Shown here one piece after another: positions 24,971 to 32,257 of a stretch of 33,346 nucleotides of DNA (positions are counted from its first letter, which is position 1; each line of letters starts with the position of its first letter). A program made the position numbers and the translations under genes. Source of the DNA: Clostridia bacterium (GTDB lineage: Bacteria > Bacillota > Clostridia > Christensenellales > Aristaeellaceae); assembly GCA_017550745.1 (NCBI GenBank), contig JAFZOG010000186.1:1-33346 (forward strand), read 5' to 3'. The notes beneath the pieces were generated by a model. That model searched no databases and was not told where the DNA came from. It was given only the letters and a program-made list of their open reading frames with translations.

Positions 24971-24999
24971 ATTATAAATGATTTCCCGCCCGGCTTCAA
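24971..24999 (-). promoter_or_regulatory. Sigma-A promoter of the nucleotidyltransferase pair
   Basis: On the minus strand TTGAAG (24999-24994) and a perfect TATAAT (24976-24971) are 17 bases apart. The transcript should start near 24964, about 10 bases before the ATG at 24954. Confidence 0.85.
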
Positions 25000-25002
25000 G
25001 GT

Positions 25003-25038
25003 AAAAAGCTCCCCCCGTTCCCAGGCGGGGGGAGCTTT
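25003..25038 (-). terminator. Terminator on the minus strand after the small secreted protein
   Basis: A 12-bp perfect stem, AAAGCTCCCCCC (25005-25016) with GGGGGGAGCTTT (25027-25038), is followed on the minus strand by a T-run ending at 25003. It ends transcription from the gene at 25280-25747 just before the promoter of the nucleotidyltransferase unit. Confidence 0.8.
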
Positions 25039-25057
25039 CGTTACGATTCAGGTATTC

Positions 25058-25100
25058 CTGGGGGAACCGCTCTTTGATGCCCAAAGAGCGGTTCCCCCAG
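25058..25100 (+). repeat. Long perfect hairpin element A (19-bp stem)
   Basis: 25058-25076 (starting CTGGGGGAACC) pairs perfectly with 25082-25100 around a 5-base loop. The flank CCCCCTTCCGAGAAAGG (25101-25117) is similar to the flank of element B read on the opposite strand, so A and B are inverted copies of one element. This and element B fill most of the 325-base gap between 24955 and 25279, along with a terminator and a promoter. Confidence 0.85.
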
Positions 25101-25196
25101 CCCCCTTCCGAGAAAGGCTGTAGAAAAGGAAAAGCTTTTACTGTAAGGCTCACCCTACTGTGTTTGTTTTTCTTTATGGCTTTCTTGGAAAGGGAT

Positions 25197-25241
25197 CTGG
25201 GGGAAACCATTCTTTGACCTCCAAAGAATGGTTTCCCCCAG
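25197..25241 (-). repeat. Long perfect hairpin element B (20-bp stem), inverted partner of A
   Basis: 25197-25216 (starting CTGGGGGAAACC) pairs perfectly with 25222-25241 around a 5-base loop. Compared with element A the inner part of the stem differs (ACCATTC versus CCGCTC), and both arms changed together. On the minus strand the hairpin is followed by ATCCCTTTCCAAGAAAGCC, matching the flank of A at most positions. Confidence 0.85.
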
Positions 25242-25279
25242 ATATATGAATAGTAACGAGCTTTCAAGCCGGTCAGCGG

Positions 25280-25747
25280 TTACCGCTGAAAGGCATAAGC
25301 GCGGAGGGTATAGATGTCCTTCGCCGTAGCGGCGGCGATATCCACCACTTCGCCCTTGCGGTTGTAGCTCACGATCCAATCGCCCTGGAGGGTAACGAAA
25401 GCGCGGTCATACTTGGTGCCCATGGCGCGGTTCCAGTCGTCCACGCACGCATAGTAAAGCCACGGGGCCAGTTCATTGTACACCACGCCCAGCTGATAGC
25501 TGTGGCGGGTGGTCAGCACGGAAGCCGTCAGGTCAGAGGACACGGCAAGCTCCACCAGTTCATATTCGCTGGGCCAGTTGGCATACAGCTTGTCAACGGG
25601 CTTGGTCAGGGTGACGGTCACCTTATCGCCCTTCGTCTTGACCTTCATGCCGGCGAAGGTATCCACACCGGGCACGGCGGCCGCCAGAGCGGGGATGCAG
25701 GAGCACAGAAGCACCACGGCAAGAATCAGAGCTGTAATCTTTTTCAT
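25280..25747 (-). CDS. Small secreted protein of unknown function
   Basis: This 155-residue protein has a clear signal sequence (MKKITALILAVVLLCSCIPA, then LAAA), cleaved after LAAA or possibly lipidated at the cysteine of LLCSC. The mature part is mostly beta-strand: VKTKGDKVTVTLTKPV, YELVELAVSSDLTASVLTTR, LAPWLYYACVDDWNRAMG, VTLQGDWIVSYNRKGEVVDI. No enzyme motif or known domain is recognised. ATG 25747 directly opens the signal peptide and has GGAG nine bases upstream; in-frame starts further out add a non-hydrophobic extension. It has its own consensus promoter at 25809-25837. The stop codon is followed by hairpin elements B and A and then a terminator. Confidence 0.8.
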   Translation of the reverse strand: MKKITALILAVVLLCSCIPALAAAVPGVDTFAGMKVKTKGDKVTVTLTKPVDKLYANWPSEYELVELAVSSDLTASVLTTRHSYQLGVVYNELAPWLYYACVDDWNRAMGTKYDRAFVTLQGDWIVSYNRKGEVVDIAAATAKDIYTLRAYAFQR

Positions 25748-25808
25748 CGTAATAATCTCCTCTTCCATTATTTGATTGACCACGTATTTCGGACTTATGA
25801 TCATGCAT

Positions 25809-25837
25809 ATTTTATCTTATTTGGATAAATACGTCAA
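25809..25837 (-). promoter_or_regulatory. Sigma-A promoter of the small secreted protein
   Basis: On the minus strand TTGACG (25837-25832) and TAAAAT (25814-25809) are 17 bases apart in AT-rich DNA. The leader is about 55 bases. The gap 25838-26046 beyond it is AT-rich and shows no gene or clear site. Confidence 0.85.
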
Positions 25838-26047
25838 GAAAAGAATTATGAACAGCTCTTAAACGCTATTACATTTTTATTAAATTTTGTTCTTAATTTC
25901 GTAAAATATAGCCAAATAAAGCCTCCCCTCCGGCCGCTTGACGGCAAACGGCGCGCCCCTCCCCCGACAGGCTTTCCGCGACGTTCAATATCAGGAATCC
26001 GACAAAAAAAGTAACTATTCAGGCATCGAGGAAAGTTGCAAGGGGTT

Positions 26048-26126
26048 ACGCTGGGCGCTCCGCGCGCCCAGATCCGCAGCCTCAAAGGCCCCTGGTTCGG
26101 GTCTGGGGCGAACAGCCCCAGCGTTC
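26048..26126 (+). repeat. Composite copy of the structured repeat with two opposed hairpins
   Basis: The right part (26092-26126: TTCGGGT, then CTGGGGC 26103-26109 pairing with GCCCCAG 26115-26121, then CGTTCC) is nearly identical to the minus-strand copy at 13341-13397. The left part (26051-26071) is hairpin C of copies 1 and 2 in reverse orientation. Hairpin B between them is degenerate. It looks like two repeat ends fused head to head. It lies in the 529-base gap between 25748 and 26276, which otherwise holds two promoters and no gene. Confidence 0.7.
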
Positions 26127-26199
26127 CTCTTGCCTGTTTACTAATAGCCTAATGGCAACATAAAAATTAAAAAAATACAGCCATGTCCGCGGTGCGCCC

Positions 26200-26228
26200 T
26201 TGTATCCGGCGGTTGCTTGTGTTACACT
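26200..26228 (+). promoter_or_regulatory. Probable promoter of the hydrolase genes
   Basis: TTGTAT (26200-26205) and TACACT (26223-26228) are 17 bases apart. A transcript start near 26235 lies after the in-frame ATG-proximal codons at 26217 and so supports the downstream start at 26277. Confidence 0.6.
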
Positions 26229-26276
26229 GTTCTGTGGCGCCAGCCGGTTTATGCTGCGCGGGAAGGATTTGTTCGG

Positions 26277-27047
26277 ATGGTTGAGAAGTGGGGCATCCCC
26301 GTTACGCCCATTACCGGGAAGAAAAAGCCCCGGACGGTATACGTTTATCTGCCCAAAGCGGCAGCGAAGGACCCGGAGGCCCGGTTCCCGGTGCTGTACA
26401 TGTTCGACGGCCACAACGTGTTTTTTGACCAGGACGCCACGTATGGAAAGAGCTGGGGCATGGGAAAATATCTGGACAGGACCCGGGCGCGGCTGATGGT
26501 GGTGGCTGTGGACTGCGACCACCGGCCCCCCAACGGCAGGCTTTCCGAGTATTCCCCCTTCACCTTCCGGGATGAGGAATTCGGCCATGTGACGGGCCGG
26601 GGCAAGCTGTTCATGGACTGGCTGACGGAGGAATTAAAGCCTGCCATCGACGCGCGCTACCCCACGCTGCCCGGCCGGGAGCACACCTGGATCTGCGGCA
26701 GCAGCATGGGGGGGCTGATGAGCCTGTACGCCGTGACGTGCTACAACCGCGTGTTCAGCCGGGCGGCGGCGCTGTCGCCCTCGGTGGATCTGGTGAAGGG
26801 CAAAATGGTGCCCCTCATTCAGGAAGCGGACTTTGCCCCCGGCACGGTGGTCTATATGGACTATGGCTCCCGGGAGATGCGGGGCCAGCCGGGGGTGCTG
26901 CGCAATTTCACGCGCACCGCAAGCGCGCTGATGGAGCAGGGCGTGTTCGTCACCAGCCGCATCGTGCCCAACGGCGACCACTGCGAGGAATGCTGGGAGG
27001 AGCAGATCCCGCTGTTTATGAAAGTACTGCTGTATAACAGGGAGTGA
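26277..27047 (+). CDS. Alpha/beta-hydrolase of the putative esterase family (first of two)
   Basis: This 256-residue cytosolic protein belongs to the esterase D/antigen 85-like group (PF00756 type). It opens with RTVYVYLP, FPVLYMFDGHNVFFD and an oxyanion-region strand LMVVAVDC. The nucleophile elbow WICGSSMGGLMSL has Ser143. The late acid is probably in VYMDYGSRE and the histidine in PNGDHCEECWEE. There is no signal peptide. AAGGA nine bases before ATG 26277 and the promoter position support this start. The next gene, a second hydrolase, begins nine bases after the stop. Natural substrates in this family range from S-formylglutathione to acylated sugars, siderophores and feruloyl esters; none can be chosen here. 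Confidence 0.88.
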   Translation: MVEKWGIPVTPITGKKKPRTVYVYLPKAAAKDPEARFPVLYMFDGHNVFFDQDATYGKSWGMGKYLDRTRARLMVVAVDCDHRPPNGRLSEYSPFTFRDEEFGHVTGRGKLFMDWLTEELKPAIDARYPTLPGREHTWICGSSMGGLMSLYAVTCYNRVFSRAAALSPSVDLVKGKMVPLIQEADFAPGTVVYMDYGSREMRGQPGVLRNFTRTASALMEQGVFVTSRIVPNGDHCEECWEEQIPLFMKVLLYNRE

Positions 27048-27055
27048 GAAATCGG

Positions 27056-27811
27056 ATGGAGATTCAGTATTTCAAGGAATACAGCCCTGCGCTGGACCGC
27101 GACATGGAAATGAAGGTATGGGGCCACGCGGGGCGGCCCGTGCTGTTTATCCCCTGCCAGAACGGAAGGTTTTTCGACTTTGAGAATTTCCACATGCTGG
27201 AGGTGTGGCAGCCCTGGATCGACGCGGGGCGGGTGATGGTGTTCGCCATCGACACCATCGACCAGGAAACCTGGAGCGACACCTGGGGCGACCCCGGCCA
27301 CCGCGCCTGGATGCACGAGCGCTGGATGAGCTTTATCTTTGACGAGGCGGCCCCCTTCATCCAGGACATGGCGAGGAAGAAGAACGGCTGGGACGGCAGC
27401 CCCGGCATCATCGCCTTCGGCTGCTCCCTGGGCGCGACCCACGCGGCCAACCTGTTCTTCCGCCGGCCCGACCTGTTCGACGGCCTGCTGGCCCTGAGCG
27501 GCATTTACACCGCTTCCTACGGCTGGGGCGATTACATGGACGAGCGGGTGTACCTGAACAGCCCCGTGGATTACCTGGGCGGCATGCCCAGCGGCCACCC
27601 CTTTATTGAGCGGTACAATAACAACCGCGGCATCATCGTGGTGGGCCAGGGCCCCTGGGAAATCCCGGAAACCACCTTCCAATTGAAAGGCATCTGCGAG
27701 TCCAAGGGCATCGGGGTCTGGTTCGATATCTGGGGCTATGACGTGCGCCATGACTGGGACTGGTGGTATGCGCAGGTGAAGTACCATGTGCCGCATTTGC
27801 TGGAAGGCTGA
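27056..27811 (+). CDS. Alpha/beta-hydrolase of the putative esterase family (second of two)
   Basis: This 251-residue protein is related in fold to the preceding gene but clearly diverged. The strand RPVLFIPCQNGRFFDFEN precedes a helical cap, and FGCSLGATHAANLFFRRPDLF holds the nucleophile Ser124. The acid/oxyanion strand GIIVVGQGPWE and the likely catalytic His in the C-terminal DVRHDWDWW segment follow. It has no signal peptide. ATG 27056 is preferred, with AGGGAG at 27039-27044; an in-frame GTG at 27044 overlaps that site. Close linkage suggests the two hydrolases act on related substrates or as a heteromer. A 115-base gap with palindromic sites separates it from the ATP-grasp gene. Confidence 0.87.
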   Translation: MEIQYFKEYSPALDRDMEMKVWGHAGRPVLFIPCQNGRFFDFENFHMLEVWQPWIDAGRVMVFAIDTIDQETWSDTWGDPGHRAWMHERWMSFIFDEAAPFIQDMARKKNGWDGSPGIIAFGCSLGATHAANLFFRRPDLFDGLLALSGIYTASYGWGDYMDERVYLNSPVDYLGGMPSGHPFIERYNNNRGIIVVGQGPWEIPETTFQLKGICESKGIGVWFDIWGYDVRHDWDWWYAQVKYHVPHLLEG

Positions 27812-27819
27812 GCAGCAGA

Positions 27820-27869
27820 GTTCAGATAATATAGTGAACCAATGATCGGTTCCTGATTGTTCAGACATT
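27820..27869. promoter_or_regulatory. Candidate operator region before the ATP-grasp gene
   Basis: The palindrome GAACCAATGATCGGTTC (27836-27852) is flanked by a direct repeat GTTCAGAYAWT (27820-27830 and 27859-27869). Several other GTTC/GAAC half-sites occur in this 115-base gap. No convincing -35/-10 pair was found, so the gene may be read from the hydrolase promoter with regulation here. This is suggestive only. Confidence 0.35.
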
Positions 27870-27926
27870 ATGATCTGTACTCTCCTGAACCCAACAATCA
27901 TCTTTACATAAGAAAGGATCACCAAA

Positions 27927-29117
27927 ATGGCAAACTTTATCTTTATCTCCCCCAACTTCCCCACCAACTACTGGAAATTCTGCCGCGAGCTGAAAAACAA
28001 CGGCCTGCGCGTGCTGGGCATCGGCGACCAGCCCTGGGAAGAAATGTCCCAGGAACTTAAGGACAGCCTGAGCGAATACTACAAGGTGGGCAGCCTGGAA
28101 AACTACGATGAGGTTTACCGCGCCGTGGCGTGGTTCATCCACAAATTCGGCCGGGCGGACTGGATCGAGAGCAACAACGAATACTGGCTGGAGCGGGACG
28201 CCATGCTGCGCACGGACTTCAACGTGCAAAGCGGCTTCCAGGTCAGCGACCTGGCCCGCATCAAGTACAAGAGCGGCATGAAGGAATACTACCAGGCCGC
28301 GGGCATCCGCACGGCGCGGTACCACATCGTGGACAACTTTGACAACTGCAGGGCCTTCATCAGCGAGGTGGGCTATCCCGTGATCGTGAAGCCCGACAAC
28401 GGCGTGGGCGCCAACGACACCTACAAGCTGAACAGCGACGGGGAGCTGTGGAGCTTCCTCAACGACAAGCATCCCAACGTCCGCTATATCATGGAGGAAT
28501 TCGTCACCGCCGAGGTGAACAGCTACGACGCCATCATCGACAGCAACGGCAACCCCCTCTTTGAAACCGGCAACGTGAGCCCCATTTCCATCATGGACAT
28601 CGTGAACAACAACGACAATTCCATCTATTATATCGTCAAAAACCTGGCCGACGACGTGCGCGCCGCGGGCCGGGCGGCGGTGAAGAGCTTCGGGGTGAAG
28701 AGCCGCTTCGTGCATTTCGAGTTTTTCCGCCTGACCAAGGACCAGCCCATGGGCAAAAAGGGCGACGTGGTGGCGCTGGAAGTGAACATGCGCCCCTGCG
28801 GCGGGTTCTCCCCGGACATGATGAACTACGCCAACAGCACCGACGTGTACAAGATCTGGGCGGACATGATCGCCTTCAACTGCTCCACCAAGCCCCAGGG
28901 CCAGCACTTCTTCTGCGCCTTCGCGGGCCGCAGGGACGGCAAGCCCTTCCAGATGGGCCATGAGGAATTCGCCGCCAAGTACGCCGGCCAGATACGCATG
29001 ATGGAGCGTATGCCCGACGCCCTTTCCGGCGCCATGGGCAACCAGATGTACATCGCCGTGTTCCCCACGGAGGAAGAAATGAACCAGTTCTACGCCGACG
29101 CCGTTCGGTGCTGGTAA
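27927..29117 (+). CDS. ATP-grasp ligase of unknown substrate
   Basis: This 396-residue cytosolic enzyme has an N-terminal Rossmann-like preATP domain (NFIFISPNFPTNYWKFC, then GLRVLGIGD). The ATP-grasp core has GYPVIVKPDNGVGANDTYK for nucleotide binding, YIMEEFV in the hinge, FVHFEFF and the metal-binding EVNMRPCGGF (about 284-293). It resembles the stand-alone carbamoyl-phosphate-synthase-like ATP-grasp proteins. Such enzymes join a carboxylate to an amine or other nucleophile through an acyl phosphate. The acceptor is not predictable here. AAAGGA nine bases upstream supports ATG 27927. The deacetylase gene follows after 22 bases with its own GGAGG, probably in the same transcript. The two hydrolases upstream could act on the same product. 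Confidence 0.87.
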   Translation: MANFIFISPNFPTNYWKFCRELKNNGLRVLGIGDQPWEEMSQELKDSLSEYYKVGSLENYDEVYRAVAWFIHKFGRADWIESNNEYWLERDAMLRTDFNVQSGFQVSDLARIKYKSGMKEYYQAAGIRTARYHIVDNFDNCRAFISEVGYPVIVKPDNGVGANDTYKLNSDGELWSFLNDKHPNVRYIMEEFVTAEVNSYDAIIDSNGNPLFETGNVSPISIMDIVNNNDNSIYYIVKNLADDVRAAGRAAVKSFGVKSRFVHFEFFRLTKDQPMGKKGDVVALEVNMRPCGGFSPDMMNYANSTDVYKIWADMIAFNCSTKPQGQHFFCAFAGRRDGKPFQMGHEEFAAKYAGQIRMMERMPDALSGAMGNQMYIAVFPTEEEMNQFYADAVRCW

Positions 29118-29139
29118 AACCGGTCGGAGGAAAACACGG

Positions 29140-30936
29140 ATGAAGCGATTATTGGCATGGCTGCTGGCGGCGGCGTTTTTCCTGGCCCCGCTGCAGATGG
29201 GCCGGGCGGAGGAAATCTCGTATACGGCCACGGTGAACACCAGCAGCCTGCATCTGCGCAAGGAGCCGGACGCGTCTTCCAAGGTGCTTGCCACCTACAG
29301 CAGGGGCAAGGAAGTGACCGTGCTGGAAAACGACGGCGAATGGTGCATGGTGCAGGTGGGCGGAAAGGCCATCGGCTACATGATGACCAAATATCTGGAC
29401 ATCAAAGCGAATTACACCCACATGGGCTGGGGCAGAACCCCGGACGACGGCACGGTGCTGAACCTGCGCTCCGAAGCCGGTTCCGACGCGCAGGTGGTGT
29501 ATAAGGCCATGAGCGGCGTATCGGTGGAGCTGGTGGAGGAGCAGGGCGCGTGGTACCGCGTGCGGCTGAACGACAAACTGGGCTGGCTGGAAAAGCGCCA
29601 GGTGGCGGTGATTGAAGGGGATTATTCCCCGGGCTACACCACCCAGGACCACACCGACGAAATCACGGCCGCCCGGATGGCCTCCGCCCCGCGGGCTTTC
29701 GGCAGCACCGCCTCGGTGAGCCGCCGGGAAGGGGATTTCACCTATTCCATCACCTACCCCGTCACCGGCATTTCCGCGGCGGACGAGCGCGTCATCTCCT
29801 GGACGCGGGATACCCTGCGCGCCTTTGAGGCGGACTACAACGCGTTTCACCAGGGCACCCCCGGCGCCACCTTCACCGTGGAATACCAGGCCGTCAGCGT
29901 GGGCAGCCGGTACAAGAGCATACTGCTGTTCGGGGAATACAAGGTGAAGGACTGGACGTGCCAGACGCTGCTGGCCCTGAACCTGGACGCCGCTTCCGGA
30001 ACGGTGCTGGATAACGGGGCCCTGCTGCCCAACAATCCCCTGCGCTCCGGGTTCTTCCTGGAAAGCGCGGCCCAAAAGCTGCTCAGCAAGCCCGCGGACG
30101 GCTACACCGCCCAGCCGGACGCCTCCTGGCTGAAATACGCCGTAATGGGCAACGACGGCCTGCAGCTGTACCTGCCCGCGGGGCTGTACCTGCCCCTGCC
30201 TATGGGCACCCGGAAGATCACGCTGCGCTACAGCTACGTGGCGGAATGCATGGCCGTGGACTCCGAAACCATCCGCAGCAATATGCGGGTCATCGACCCC
30301 AGCCGCCCCATCATCGCCCTCACCTTCGACGACGGGCCCTCCGACCAGACCGACCGCATCCTGGCCCTGCTGGCCGAATACGACCAGCGCGCCACCTTCT
30401 GCGTCATCGGGAACAAGGTGTCCTCCTACGCGGGGGTGGTGAAGCGCACCGTCGCCCTGGGCAACGAAATCGCCAACCACACCTGGAGCCATAAGCGCCT
30501 CACCGAGCTCTCCGCCTCGGGCATCCGCTCCCAGCTGGAGCGCACCAGCGAGGCCGTGGCCAGCGTGGTGGAGGGCTACCAGGTCAAGGTGCTGCGCCCG
30601 CCCTACGGCAAGTTCAATAAGACCCTGCGCTCCGTGTGCGCCGAGATGGGCATCGTGATCGCCGAATGGGAAATCGACACCCTGGACTGGAGCACCCGCA
30701 ACGCCAATAAAACCTATAACAAGATCATGAAGGAGGTCCGGGACGGGGTCATCATCCTCTGCCACGACCTGTACGAGACCACCGCCGACGCCATGGAGCG
30801 GGTCATCCCCGACCTGGTGAACGAGGGCTACCAGCTGGTCACGGTGTCCGAGCTGCTCTCCTTCCATAAAAACGGCGCCCAGCCCGGCGTGGTGTACGCA
30901 AGGGTGGACCCGGAGAACAGGATCACAGGGGACTGA
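29140..30936 (+). CDS. Secreted SH3-domain polysaccharide deacetylase (PdaC-like)
   Basis: This 598-residue exported protein has a signal peptide (1-23) and two bacterial SH3 domains (about 29-88 and 105-165, each with LxLRxE/A and WxxV). A DUF3298/DUF4163-like domain (about 195-370) follows, then a NodB-type deacetylase domain (about 385-580). Catalytic motifs are intact: ALTFDDGPS (base and metal Asp), NHTWSH (metal His447 and His451), LRPPYGKFN and LCHDLYETT with the late catalytic His. It would remove N-acetyl groups from peptidoglycan or another amino sugar polymer at the cell wall, giving lysozyme resistance in relatives such as PdaC and PgdA. GGAGG at 29126-29130 supports ATG 29140. 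No strong terminator is seen in the 40 bases before the convergent spmB gene. Confidence 0.93.
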   Translation: MKRLLAWLLAAAFFLAPLQMGRAEEISYTATVNTSSLHLRKEPDASSKVLATYSRGKEVTVLENDGEWCMVQVGGKAIGYMMTKYLDIKANYTHMGWGRTPDDGTVLNLRSEAGSDAQVVYKAMSGVSVELVEEQGAWYRVRLNDKLGWLEKRQVAVIEGDYSPGYTTQDHTDEITAARMASAPRAFGSTASVSRREGDFTYSITYPVTGISAADERVISWTRDTLRAFEADYNAFHQGTPGATFTVEYQAVSVGSRYKSILLFGEYKVKDWTCQTLLALNLDAASGTVLDNGALLPNNPLRSGFFLESAAQKLLSKPADGYTAQPDASWLKYAVMGNDGLQLYLPAGLYLPLPMGTRKITLRYSYVAECMAVDSETIRSNMRVIDPSRPIIALTFDDGPSDQTDRILALLAEYDQRATFCVIGNKVSSYAGVVKRTVALGNEIANHTWSHKRLTELSASGIRSQLERTSEAVASVVEGYQVKVLRPPYGKFNKTLRSVCAEMGIVIAEWEIDTLDWSTRNANKTYNKIMKEVRDGVIILCHDLYETTADAMERVIPDLVNEGYQLVTVSELLSFHKNGAQPGVVYARVDPENRITGD

Positions 30937-30976
30937 AAAAGGCCGCTGTGGATCCAGGCCCTTTGGGCATTCCGCT

Positions 30977-31447
30977 TCAAACGATTTTTCCCGCCGCGAT
31001 GCTTCCCGCCAGCCACGCCAGCAGGGCGCAGGGAACGGTGTGGCGGGATTTTTTTACCCCCGCCGCGGCCAGGTAGACGCCGCAGGTATAGAACACCGTT
31101 TCGCTGCTGCCCATCATCACGCTGGCCACCCGCCCCGCCCGGCTGTCGGGGCCGCAGTCGCTGAGGATCTGGCGCAGCATCGCCAGGGACGCCGACCCGC
31201 TCAGGGGCTTCAGCAGCATCAGCGGCAGCGTTTCCCCGGGGATGCCCGCCCAGGAGGCCGCCGGCTCCAGGAAGGCGCACAGGGCCTCCATCAGCCCGCA
31301 GGCGGAAAAAGCGCGGATGGCGCAGAGCATCGCCACAAGGGCGGGCAGGATGGCCCGGGCGGTTTCAATGCCCTCCCGGGCGCCTTCCAGGAAAGCGTCG
31401 TACACCGGCACCCGGCGGAACAGCCCGCAGCCCAGGCACGCAAGCAA
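30977..31447 (-). CDS. spmB: Spore maturation protein B
   Basis: This membrane protein of about 156-160 residues, with SpmA, is needed for full dehydration of the spore core in Bacillus. Family features include VPVYDAFLEGAREGI near the N-terminus, the nucleoside-recognition/gate-like helices, KPLSGSASLAM, and the hallmark MGSSETVFYTCGVY. The C-terminus is hydrophobic and ends with AGKIV. No ATG or GTG is available. TTG 31447 gives a short N-terminus and is far from a ribosome site. CTG at 31459 overlaps the spmA stop as CTGA, lies eight bases after GGGGTGAGG, and restores the usual hydrophobic N-terminal helix (TLFLLACLGCGLF). I report the TTG boundary but think CTG is more likely. Confidence 0.88.
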   Translation of the reverse strand: MLACLGCGLFRRVPVYDAFLEGAREGIETARAILPALVAMLCAIRAFSACGLMEALCAFLEPAASWAGIPGETLPLMLLKPLSGSASLAMLRQILSDCGPDSRAGRVASVMMGSSETVFYTCGVYLAAAGVKKSRHTVPCALLAWLAGSIAAGKIV

Positions 31448-31455
31448 AAACAGGG

Positions 31456-32031
31456 TCAGCGTGCGGCCTCACCCCATTTCTCCGCGCATTTGCAGCAGAG
31501 GATCCCCACCGCCGTAGAAATCGCCGTGGCCGCGAACGCAGGCAGCGCCACGCTTCCGGGATCCGCCGACCCCGCCGCCGCCCGCAGGGCGATCACCGTG
31601 GCGGGAAACAGCTGCACCGACGAAGCGTTGACCACCAGAAACAGGCACAGGGCGTCGCTGGCCCGGTCCTCTCCCCGCCCCATCCTGCGGGCGGCCTCCA
31701 TGCCCATGGGCGTGGCCGCGTTGCCCAGGCCCAGCAGGTTGGCGGTCAGGTTCACGGTCACGGGCTCCAGCGCTTCCTGGGGCAGGCTGCTGCCGAACAG
31801 CCGCTTCAGCATGGGGGACAGCAGGTTTCCCAGCCCTTCCGCCGCCCCGGCCCTTCGGGCGATATTCAGCATCCCGCAGAAAAAGGCGTAAGCCCCCGCC
31901 AGCGCCAGCGCCGTGCCCACCGCTTCCTCCGCCGCCTTCAGCATCTGGGCGGCCACCTGCCCGCCGTTTCCCGCCGCCATCCCCCACAGCAGCGCCAGGC
32001 CCATCATTCCGCCAAAGATCCAATGCAGCAT
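31456..32031 (-). CDS. spmA: Spore maturation protein A
   Basis: This 191-residue integral membrane protein is of the SpmA type. Its N-terminal helix (MLHWIFGGMMGLALLWG) is followed by GAYAFFCGMLNIARRAG. The family stretch NLTANLLGLGNAATPMGMEA comes next, then LFLVVNASSVQLFPATVIALR. It works with SpmB in the developing spore, where the pair affects core dehydration and heat resistance. ATG 32031 has GGAGG five bases upstream on the minus strand; an in-frame start at 32133 adds a charged extension not typical of the family. A sporulation sigma-factor promoter is expected upstream, but I could not find a convincing one. The gene is the best evidence that the host forms endospores. Confidence 0.95.
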   Translation of the reverse strand: MLHWIFGGMMGLALLWGMAAGNGGQVAAQMLKAAEEAVGTALALAGAYAFFCGMLNIARRAGAAEGLGNLLSPMLKRLFGSSLPQEALEPVTVNLTANLLGLGNAATPMGMEAARRMGRGEDRASDALCLFLVVNASSVQLFPATVIALRAAAGSADPGSVALPAFAATAISTAVGILCCKCAEKWGEAAR

Positions 32032-32187
32032 GTTTTCCTCCCCTGAATCGGTTTTATGAAAGCGGCATCCTGATTCCGCACAACGCCCCCAAAGGCGCAT
32101 TCTGATCATATGGCGTTCAATTTTAGTGGTCATTTTTTGATAAAGTGTCCTTTTATCCCAAATAATACAAATAAATCCGAGATTTGC

Positions 32188-32216
32188 TTGACAATATTAC
32201 CAAAGAAGTGTAGAAT
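32188..32216 (+). promoter_or_regulatory. Sigma-A promoter of the AbrB-like regulator
   Basis: A perfect TTGACA (32188-32193) and TAGAAT (32211-32216) are 17 bases apart in AT-rich DNA. The transcript would start near 32223, giving a leader of about 35 bases. Confidence 0.9.
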
Positions 32217-32257
32217 TTTGATTGATATAGAAAATACTGCCTTTGGGAGGGGAAAAA

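Noticed and set aside
27836-27852. LexA/SOS box from the GAAC...GTTC palindrome
   Set aside because: The spacing between GAAC and GTTC is nine bases, whereas the Gram-positive SOS box has four.
32040-32160. SigE-type sporulation promoter for spmA
   Set aside because: CATATGAT is a partial -10 match, but no acceptable -35 element lies at the right distance.
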